Positions 57,034-64,000 of a stretch of DNA of 64,000 bases are shown here, piece by piece. This stretch comes from Lentisphaerota bacterium (GTDB lineage Bacteria > Verrucomicrobiota > Lentisphaeria > Victivallales > Victivallaceae). The notes beneath the pieces are model-generated. The model saw only the letters and a list, made by a program, of their open reading frames with translations, did not search any database and was not told the origin of the DNA. Each line of letters begins with the position of its first letter. Position 1 is the first letter of the stretch. Location of the stretch: positions 1 to 64,000 of the forward strand of contig SUVX01000007.1 in the NCBI GenBank assembly GCA_015061725.1, given 5' to 3'. The translations under genes were made by a program, and so were the position numbers.

Positions 57034-57898
57034 AGTCCGTGGCATCTGCTTTTGTGTCATAAAACGGCACGCTTGACAGCTGCATGGTTGAACTCAAATT
57101 ATCGCAGATGATCGTCCCTTTTGTTCCGTAGAACACGCTGCGCATGGTATAGGGACGTGACAAGCCGATGGAACACATGACTTTGCCGATAACACCGTTA
57201 CGGAATTTGAAAAGACAGAAATAGGAATCAAAATCGATCGGCCAATCGGGAAGTCCTTTTTTCGTACCGTAGGCAAAGGCTTCATCGACCGGAGCGTTCA
57301 CGCTCCAGCGGACAAGATCCACCGCATGACAGCCGCCGCCCAGCAACGGATCACGCCGGGCATCCTTGCGCCAGTTTTTGGATTCACTCCGATCCATATA
57401 GCGGTAGTTGTGTGCGTATTCGCTTTCAACCATAAAAAGTTCTCCGATATCGCCGCGCATAATCATCTTTTTCGCAAGAACAAATGCCGGTGTATAACGT
57501 GTCGGATGTGCCACCATGAACTTCATACCCGTTTCACGGACGGTACGCACAATGGCAGCAGCTTCTTCCAGATCAAGCGTCATCGGCTTTTCACAGAGAA
57601 CGTGTTTGCCCGCTTTCATACAGGCAATCGCCTGCTCCGCATGAAAGAAGTCCGGAGAAACCACCGAGACAACATCGATATCCGGATTTTCCACCACTTC
57701 ACGGTAATCATGATAACGCAATGTCGTATTTGCCAGATCATACTGCGTCAACCTGTCCCGCTGAACCTTCGGGAGCGGATCAGGATGAGGATCACATACC
57801 GCAACCAAATCATAATCCGGATGATTGACGTATGCCTCAATATGCCGGAATCCCTCTCCCAGTCCGATGACTGCCGCCTGCAATTTGCCGTTTTTCAT
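56843..57898 (-). CDS. Gfo/Idh/MocA family oxidoreductase
   Basis: AAVIGLGEGFRHIEAY, DVVSVVSPDFFHAEQAIACMKAGKHVLCEKPMTL, GGGCHAVDLVRW. Confidence 0.93.
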   Translation of the reverse strand: MKNGKLQAAVIGLGEGFRHIEAYVNHPDYDLVAVCDPHPDPLPKVQRDRLTQYDLANTTLRYHDYREVVENPDIDVVSVVSPDFFHAEQAIACMKAGKHVLCEKPMTLDLEEAAAIVRTVRETGMKFMVAHPTRYTPAFVLAKKMIMRGDIGELFMVESEYAHNYRYMDRSESKNWRKDARRDPLLGGGCHAVDLVRWSVNAPVDEAFAYGTKKGLPDWPIDFDSYFCLFKFRNGVIGKVMCSIGLSRPYTMRSVFYGTKGTIICDNLSSTMQLSSVPFYDTKADATDFITIPVGVNSHNVVHQVGLMADVILRGAENHADADEGARTVAACVAAIEAAHTGKPVKVRNDF

Positions 57899-58165
57899 AT
57901 TCGCTTTCCTCTCATCCGCCGCTTCTGAAAGAAAGCTTCGCCCCCTCCGGACTTAACCGTTTTTCAGAAAAAACAGCGCTTTTTGTTTGAAATTATACCA
58001 TTTTAATATAGGTGCAAAAGTTTTTGTTTCAAACAAATAAGCAATGTTTTTGTTTGCCGCTTTGATAAATAATTTGACTTTTTTGATAAAATTTGTCCCG
58101 TTTCCTGTTGACTTGCATGGGAAATGTGGTATTTTACAGAAGTAAGATACATTCAGGAGGATACT

Positions 58166-58972
58166 TTGGATTCCGTTCATTATTTTGATGACTTGCTCAT
58201 CACCCACGCCGAAGACTGCACCTTTGACGGCAGTTATATCCATTCCCCGTGTCATTTCGCGCCGGATACATTTTCTCTTGAAATGATCTGTTCCGGCTCC
58301 GTTGATTTGAAACTTGATGACTCTCTCCTGCATCTGCAATCCCCCGCTGTCATCTGCACCGGTGACAGCAACCGGCTCTACCGGTTTTATTACAGCAATG
58401 ACTCAAAAAAATACCGCCATATCTGGATCGATTTTCACGGCGAACGCGGACGCAGAATCTACAACGCTTTTCTCAATGCCTTTCCCCACGGAAAAATGAC
58501 TCCACGCCCCGAACACGCCGAAGAAATACTAAAGATTTTTGAATCCGTTTACCGCAATTTCCACTCCCCAGAATTCGATCACGCCCGGACTGTCGTTCAG
58601 ATAGAACACCTGGTTTATCTCTGTCTTGCCGCTGAACGCAGTCCCGTTTCCCGCCAGCCGGATACTTTCAAACTCCGCCAGCTTGTCAAGCGCATCCTCG
58701 CCAACCCCTTTGAAGATTTTTCCCCCGCCCGCCTTGCCGCCGAACGCAGCATTTCTCAAGTCTATCTGCGGAAACTTTTTCTCGAACACACAGGAATCTC
58801 TCTCAACAAATTCATCTTCAAAGCACGCATGGAACTTGCCGCTGAACTCCTCTCCTCCCACCGGTACCGCATCGGCGAACTCGCCGAAATGTGTCACTTT
58901 TCCGACATCTCCGCTTTCTCCCGCGCCTTCAAACGCTTCCACCAAAAACCACCACGCTTTTTTTTCGGATGA
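58166..58972 (+). CDS. AraC family transcriptional regulator (TTG start preferred)
   Basis: C-terminal AraC HTH (FSPARLAAERSISQVYLRKLFLEHTGISLNKFI...IGELAEMCHFSDISAFSRAFKRFHQKPP); AGGAGG at 58155-58160. Confidence 0.88.
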   Translation: MDSVHYFDDLLITHAEDCTFDGSYIHSPCHFAPDTFSLEMICSGSVDLKLDDSLLHLQSPAVICTGDSNRLYRFYYSNDSKKYRHIWIDFHGERGRRIYNAFLNAFPHGKMTPRPEHAEEILKIFESVYRNFHSPEFDHARTVVQIEHLVYLCLAAERSPVSRQPDTFKLRQLVKRILANPFEDFSPARLAAERSISQVYLRKLFLEHTGISLNKFIFKARMELAAELLSSHRYRIGELAEMCHFSDISAFSRAFKRFHQKPPRFFFG

Positions 58973-58981
58973 AAAAAAAGC
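58956..58981. terminator. T8/A8 tetraloop hairpin overlapping AraC stop codon
   Basis: GCTTTTTTTTC-GGAT-GAAAAAAAAGC; TGA stop at 58970-58972. Confidence 0.75.
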
Positions 58982-59055
58982 TTAGCAAAAAAAAGCAGGT
59001 AGCGATTGCGACGTTGCTGCAATCGTTTAAGAGGCTCTGTCCCTTAAAAATCTCC

Positions 59056-59210
59056 GATTGTCCGGATTGACCCAATGGACGTCTTCAACGCAGAATTGTC
59101 CATTTGGTCCATAAGGTCCATAAGGTCCATAAAATGCTGATTTATACCCGAAATTTCAAGCGGGAAATCAATATGAGTTTCTGTAACAAACCGTCGATGA
59201 GGCAAAAAAA
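59056..59210 (-). repeat. Dispersed repeat with 9-bp GGACCNNAT array (inverted copy of 62718-62870)
   Basis: Shared ttgcctcatcgacggttt...actcatattgatttcccgcttgaaatttc.ggtataaatcag and ATGGACAATTCTGCGTTRAAGACGTCCATTNGGTCAATCCGG. Confidence 0.9.
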
Positions 59211-59286
59211 TGGTAGCCCGGGCAGGAATCGAACCTGCGACTAATTGCTTAGAAGGCAACTACTCTATCCACTGAGTTACCGGACC
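59211..59286 (-). tRNA. tRNA-Arg (TCT)
   Basis: Minus strand GGTCCGGTAACTCAGTGGATAGAGTAGTTGCCTTCTAAGCAATTAGTCGCAGGTTCGATTCCTGCCCGGGCTACCA; anticodon TCT. Confidence 0.93.
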
Positions 59287-59332
59287 ACACATATATGCAG
59301 TGTATATAATATGACAGATAAATGACGATTTG

Positions 59333-60598
59333 TCAAGGCAAAAGTTCAAAAATCTTTTTATTTGATGTACAATCTTTATCCGCTGCATCAAAATTTTGCA
59401 GAACTTCCGCCGTTTTTGTCTGGATTCCGCCGATGGTGTTTGTTTCACGGACACGGTCAAGAAGACAATTGCAGTCCTGTACAGTCACTTCTTCAGGCGG
59501 CAATGCAGGGAGATAATCCGCAGATGCATTCTTCTGTGCCGCCGTCCGCAAAATCAACCCACAGTCAAGCAGAACTTTGAGTTCTTCACTCAAACGCATA
59601 CCTGAAACCTGGGTTTGCTCCAAAAGTTCCGCAATACTGCTTGCACCGTCCCCCATCTTGAACTTGCGGTAAATCAATGCCGCAACAGTCAGCTGCAGAA
59701 TACGGCGGCTGCGGAGCGGTAGTGCTGCACCGGAAATGTCATCGAATAACCCCGAATCCAGATTCTGTCCCACAAAACCGATTTCAGCTCCGAAAAGCGC
59801 AATCTGCCACGACCACTGCATCCAGATCAGAAACAACGGCAGCGCAGCAAAACTGCCGTAAATGCGGTTGTAACGGTAAATTGAGCCTTGCAGATAAAAG
59901 AATCCGTCCTGCAATGCCTGAAACAAGAGCCCCGCAACAACGCCCGCAAACAATGCCGGAAGTATCCGTACCTTTGTGTTGGGAGAAGTTAAATAAATCA
60001 GGAAAAACAATCCGATAATCAGAACAATCGGCGTCAGATTGCCCGCAAGACTGAATAAATACGCCGGCGCACTGCCCAAAAAGGAAATTTTCTGACTCAG
60101 ATTATCGAACAATGCCCGCAGAAACACGCCCGCGCTGCTCAAAATGACCAGCATGACCGGAATCAACAGCATGATTGCCAGGTAATCACTGAATTTACGG
60201 ATCAGATTTTTGCGCGGCGGCAGTCCCCAGACGGCGTTGAACGCTTTTTCTATGTTGCCCGCCAGCCACATCACGGTCCAGAATAAGGCAATCACACCAA
60301 CGCCCGCAACCAGTCCGCCGCTTGATTGTTTCAAAGTCGTGTCGGCAAACTGATAGACGTATTTGAGCAGTTCCTCATGCTGGGAGAATCTTTCATTCAA
60401 TATCAGGCGCAGGCGCGTTTCAATATCAAACCCCTTGGCGATACCGAAAGTCAATGCCGCCAGCGGAACAATTGCAAACAATGTGTAATAAGTCAATGCC
60501 ACCGCACGTTGATTGTGCTGGTCCGCACCGTACCGCCGGGCACTCAGAAAAAGCACCCGCCCCGCATAGATGAATGGTTCCGCCAGTTTTTTCAGCAT
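59333..60598 (-). CDS. YihY/BrkB family inner membrane protein
   Basis: QRAVALTYYTLFAIVPLAALTFGIAKGF, GVIALFWTVMWLAGNIEKAFNAVWG. Confidence 0.9.
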   Translation of the reverse strand: MLKKLAEPFIYAGRVLFLSARRYGADQHNQRAVALTYYTLFAIVPLAALTFGIAKGFDIETRLRLILNERFSQHEELLKYVYQFADTTLKQSSGGLVAGVGVIALFWTVMWLAGNIEKAFNAVWGLPPRKNLIRKFSDYLAIMLLIPVMLVILSSAGVFLRALFDNLSQKISFLGSAPAYLFSLAGNLTPIVLIIGLFFLIYLTSPNTKVRILPALFAGVVAGLLFQALQDGFFYLQGSIYRYNRIYGSFAALPLFLIWMQWSWQIALFGAEIGFVGQNLDSGLFDDISGAALPLRSRRILQLTVAALIYRKFKMGDGASSIAELLEQTQVSGMRLSEELKVLLDCGLILRTAAQKNASADYLPALPPEEVTVQDCNCLLDRVRETNTIGGIQTKTAEVLQNFDAADKDCTSNKKIFELLP

Positions 60599-60610
60599 AG
60601 ATATTTCCCG

Positions 60611-62302
60611 TTATTTCTTTTTGTTCCAAGAGTCTTTCAAACTCACGGTACGGTTGAACACCATCTTACCCGCCTTTTCCGTATCAGGATCAACGGCAAA
60701 GTAACCGGTACGTTCAAACTGCACCACGCTGCCGACGGCAAGCGCTCCCAGTGCAGGTTCCAGATAACCCGTGACGGTTTTGACGGAATCGGGGTTGAGC
60801 TGCGTTAAGAAGTCAACCTTTTCACCGTTTTCCAGTCCGGGGAACTCCGCTGTAAACAGGCGGTCGTAGAGACGGATTTCCGCTTCAATCGCCGTATCAG
60901 CGTTGACCCAGTGAATCGTTCCCTTGACCTTGCGTCCGTCGGGAGAAGAACCGCCGCGGGTTTCAGGATCGTAACTGCAGAGAACTTTGGTCACGTTTCC
61001 GTCCGCATCGGTTTCATAGGATTCGCACTTGATATAATATCCGTAACGCAGGCGCACCTCTTTGCCCGGCGCCAGACGGAAGTAGCCCTTGGGAGGCTCA
61101 ATCATAAAGTCCGCTCTGTCAATATAAAGTTTTCTGCCGAAAGCAAGTTCTCTGCTGCCGGCTTCGGGATCTTCAGGATTATTGACGGCAATCAGCGGTT
61201 CGACCGGCGTTTCAGGATAGTTGATGATCTCCACCGGAATCGGGTCCAGAACCGCCAGAAAACGCGGTGCCGTGGCATTGAGTTCTTCTCTTATGCTGTT
61301 TTCCAGACGGACCATATCGGTCACACCGTCAAATTTGGTGATACCCACGCCCTTGATGAAGTTTCTGACTGCAGCGGCGGGAACACCTCTGCGGCGCAAT
61401 CCGCTGATGGTGGGCATACGCGGATCATCCCAGCCGTTGACGTGGTTTTCTTTGACCAGCTGCAGAAGTTTGCGTTTGCTCATGACGGTGTAGTTGAGAT
61501 TCAACCGTGAAAACTCGATCTGGCGCGGACGGTGCGGATAATCCAACGTTTCCAGCAGCCAGTCATAGAACGGACGGTGGATTTCAAACTCCAGCGTACA
61601 GAGTGAGTGCGTAATTCCCTCAAATGCATCTTCCAGCGGGTGTGCAAAGTCATACATGGGATAAATACACCACTTGTCCCCGTGACGGAAATGGTGTTCT
61701 CTGCGGATACGGTACAGCACGGGGTCACGCATGTTGATATTGGGACTTGCCATATCAATTTTTGCACGCAGAACCATCGCACCGTCTTCAAATTCCCCGT
61801 TTCTCATGCGTTGGAACAGGTCGAGGTTTTCCTCCACACTGCGGTCACGGTTGGGAGAGTTTTTGCCCGGCTCCGTCAGGTTGCCGCGGTACTGTTCCCA
61901 TTCTTCAAAAGAAAGATCGCAGACGTATGCCTTGCCGCGTTTGATCAGCTCTACGGCGCACTCATACATGCGTTCAAAGTAATCACTGGCAAAGTAAATG
62001 CGTTCCTCAGGATCAAATCCCAGCCATTTCACGTCCTCAATGATGGAGTTGACGTATTCATAGTTCTCTTTGGTCGGATTGGTGTCATCCATACGCAGAT
62101 TGCATTTGCCGTTGAATTCATCGGCAATACCGAAGTCCAGACACAGGGCTTTGGCGTGTCCGATATGCAGATAACCGTTGGGTTCCGGAGGAAAACGGGT
62201 CATCACATTTCCACCGTGTTTACCGGCTTTTACCTCTTCTGCTACAATCGCACGGATGAAATCCACCGGTGCTTCCGCTGCTTCATTTATCATATCTGAC
62301 AT
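60611..62302 (-). CDS. glnS: Glutaminyl-tRNA synthetase
   Basis: [30 protein letters not shown] (KMSKS-like), [10 protein letters not shown]. Confidence 0.97.
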   Translation of the reverse strand: MSDMINEAAEAPVDFIRAIVAEEVKAGKHGGNVMTRFPPEPNGYLHIGHAKALCLDFGIADEFNGKCNLRMDDTNPTKENYEYVNSIIEDVKWLGFDPEERIYFASDYFERMYECAVELIKRGKAYVCDLSFEEWEQYRGNLTEPGKNSPNRDRSVEENLDLFQRMRNGEFEDGAMVLRAKIDMASPNINMRDPVLYRIRREHHFRHGDKWCIYPMYDFAHPLEDAFEGITHSLCTLEFEIHRPFYDWLLETLDYPHRPRQIEFSRLNLNYTVMSKRKLLQLVKENHVNGWDDPRMPTISGLRRRGVPAAAVRNFIKGVGITKFDGVTDMVRLENSIREELNATAPRFLAVLDPIPVEIINYPETPVEPLIAVNNPEDPEAGSRELAFGRKLYIDRADFMIEPPKGYFRLAPGKEVRLRYGYYIKCESYETDADGNVTKVLCSYDPETRGGSSPDGRKVKGTIHWVNADTAIEAEIRLYDRLFTAEFPGLENGEKVDFLTQLNPDSVKTVTGYLEPALGALAVGSVVQFERTGYFAVDPDTEKAGKMVFNRTVSLKDSWNKKK

Positions 62303-62395
62303 GATTTTTTATATCCTTATATTAGAGAATGACAAAACTTTTAATACTTAATATAACTCTTCTTTTATTTTTTTTCCACTTTTATCAACATAGAT

Positions 62396-62424
62396 TTGAC
62401 AAATATTGTTTCAGCGTATATATT
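62396..62424 (+). promoter_or_regulatory. Promoter for tRNA-Thr
   Basis: TTGACA - 17 bp - TATATT. Confidence 0.75.
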
Positions 62425-62438
62425 ATTAGACATGTGAT

Positions 62439-62514
62439 GCCAATGTAGCTCAGTCGGTAGAGCAATTCACTCGTAATGAATAGGTCATCGGTTCGATTCC
62501 GATCATTGGCTCCA
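62439..62514 (+). tRNA. tRNA-Thr (CGT)
   Basis: GCCAATG...CATTGGCTCCA; anticodon CGT; GGTTCGATTCC. Confidence 0.95.
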
Positions 62515-62517
62515 TTT

Positions 62518-62541
62518 ACTTTTTTTTGCGAAAAAAAAAGT
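62518..62541. terminator. T8/A8 hairpin with GCGA tetraloop after tRNA-Thr
   Basis: ACTTTTTTTT-GCGA-AAAAAAAAGT. Confidence 0.7.
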
Positions 62542-62717
62542 AAAACAAAAAAAACGGCGTGTCGCAGCGGCTATGCCGCTTTGATCGACGCTTTTTTAAA
62601 AAAAGCTTTGCAAAAAATCCCCCGGCTTCGTTTTATCCCTTGTGAAATTCTTGAAAAATGGTCGCAAAGTAAAATTTTGCCGTTGTTTTTGTGTTTATAT
62701 CGCCGCTTTGAACGCCG

Positions 62718-62870
62718 TTTTTGCCTCATCGACGGTTTATGACAAAAACTCATATTGATTTCCCGCTTGAAATTTCCGGTATAAATCAGTATTTGATGGA
62801 CCTTGTGGACCGGATGGACAATTCTGCGTTAAAGACGTCCATTTGGTCAATCCGGTCCATCGGGTCCATT
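62718..62870 (+). repeat. Dispersed repeat with inverted 9-bp arrays (partner of 59056-59210)
   Basis: ATGGACCTTGTGGACCGGATGGACAATTCTGCGTTAAAGACGTCCATTTGGTCAATCCGGTCCATCGGGTCCATT. Confidence 0.9.
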
Positions 62871-62999
62871 TAAAACTGTTTTTGTGTATTTGACAAACAG
62901 GTGAAATTCCGGGCTTTTTCAATTCCGTCTTTCGTTTTTATCCGATTTCATGCCTGCAGAAAAAGATTGCAAAAAAGCAATTTTTTGTGGTAAATGATG

Positions 63000-63028
63000 T
63001 TGACAAACATTAAAAGTAAAATTATATT
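63000..63028 (+). promoter_or_regulatory. Promoter for sodium:solute symporter gene
   Basis: TTGACA - 17 bp - TATATT. Confidence 0.75.
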
Positions 63029-63073
63029 ACGGTAAGGGTCTTTTTATTCCAAAATTAAAAAAAGAGAGAAAGT

Positions 63074-64000
63074 ATGAGTATTTTAGACTGGATCATTGCC
63101 GTTGTGCCGATGGCATTTGTCGTCTGGCTGGGATTTTATTCCCGCCGTTACATCAAAGGTGTCTCCGACTATCTTGCCGCCGGACGTGTGGCTGGACGTT
63201 ACGTCTTGAGCGTAAGCGGTGTCGCCGAAGGTTTGGCTGTTATTACCCTGATCGGTTACACCGAGGCGTGTTACAAGACGGGATTTGCCATGAACTTCTG
63301 GAACAATATTCTGGCACCGTTGAGCATTTTTATCGGTCTGACAGGCTTTATTACTTACCGTTTCCGCGAAACCCGCGTGATGAGTATCGGACAGTTCCTC
63401 GAAATGCGCTATAACCGTCCGCTGCGTATTTACGCTTCTGCGCTGCGGTCCTTTGCTGAATTGCTCGCCAACTGCCTCTGTCCGGCTCTGGCAGCGCGTT
63501 TTATGATCTATTATACCGGATTGCCCCAGTCTTTCAAACTTTTCGGTATTGAGATCCAGACATTTCTTGTTCTGACTTTGATTATGATTTCTCTCTGCGT
63601 GCTGATCTGCTATCTGGGCGGTACGCTTTCTCTTATGGTTACGGATACCATTCAGGGATTCATCTGTTATCCGCTGCTGATCATCTTCACGATTTTCATT
63701 ATCTGTAAATTCTCCTGGAGCGAAGTCATCGTGACTACCATGAGTGACCGTGCTGCCGGACAGAGTTTCCTCAATCCTTACGATGTTTCCAAACTGCGTG
63801 ATTTCAATATGTTTGCTCTGGTTGTGACGGTTTACTCCACCATCATCAACCGCGGCAACTGGCTGGGAACCGGTTCCGGTGTTGCCGCCCGTTCTCCGCA
63901 CGAACAGAAAATGGCAGGTATTATGGGTACCTGGCGCGGCATGTTCTCAAGCGTCATGTATATTCTGTTGGTCATCATGGTTATCAGTATGCTCAACCAT
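63074..64000 (+). CDS. Sodium:solute symporter family protein (truncated by window end)
   Basis: Open frame from ATG 63074 (MSILDWIIAVVPMAFVVWLGFYSRRYIKGVSDYLAAGR...) to window end; SSS-type TM pattern. Confidence 0.9.
   Translation, partial: MSILDWIIAVVPMAFVVWLGFYSRRYIKGVSDYLAAGRVAGRYVLSVSGVAEGLAVITLIGYTEACYKTGFAMNFWNNILAPLSIFIGLTGFITYRFRETRVMSIGQFLEMRYNRPLRIYASALRSFAELLANCLCPALAARFMIYYTGLPQSFKLFGIEIQTFLVLTLIMISLCVLICYLGGTLSLMVTDTIQGFICYPLLIIFTIFIICKFSWSEVIVTTMSDRAAGQSFLNPYDVSKLRDFNMFALVVTVYSTIINRGNWLGTGSGVAARSPHEQKMAGIMGTWRGMFSSVMYILLVIMVISMLNH

Noticed and set aside
56756-57076. 106-aa ORF MKRGGGPGEGKNFFSREKKFF...
   Set aside because: Runs through the palindromic hairpin and antisense of the oxidoreductase 3' end; repeat-derived.
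63083-63901. 272-aa minus-strand ORF at window end
   Set aside because: Plus strand encodes a clear symporter truncated by the window, which is why the track omits it.

Overview
This 64 kb chromosomal window looks like a Lentisphaerae/Victivallales-type (PVC superphylum) bacterium. That assignment is inferred from prepilin/H-X9-DG proteins, DUF4838 proteins, creatininase/CAZyme operons and an Akkermansia-like pilus locus. It opens with a 5S rRNA followed by ~1.5 kb of degenerate repeats. Next come an Fe-S operon with a GH110-like protein, lipoproteins, tpiA-secG, and a locus matching the order Amuc_1102-1101-1100-1099-1098 plus a second secretin. After that are ppiase/cstA/glycosyltransferase genes, a GntR-prepilin-GH9-creatininase x2-GH20 operon, an aldo/keto reductase, corA and tRNA-Leu. 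The most notable accessory island (34.4-47.5 kb) encodes a K+ channel, a SLOG-like/transmembrane protein, two unknown proteins and an ATP-dependent DNA ligase-like protein. It converges on a giant 1954-aa protein with two STAND/NACHT P-loops and a TIR domain, translationally coupled to a paralogue of its C-terminal helical module. I propose this as a candidate TIR/SLOG membrane-effector conflict system; this is a hypothesis. Other observations: structured dispersed repeats (9-bp-period arrays, covarying T8/A8 tetraloop hairpins overlapping stop codons, 23-24 bp perfect hairpins), an oxidoreductase pseudogene with a microhomology deletion whose remnant supplies the C-terminus of a DUF4838 gene, and a two-promoter LacI regulon readable from sequence. 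All domain assignments are by eye; no searches were run.
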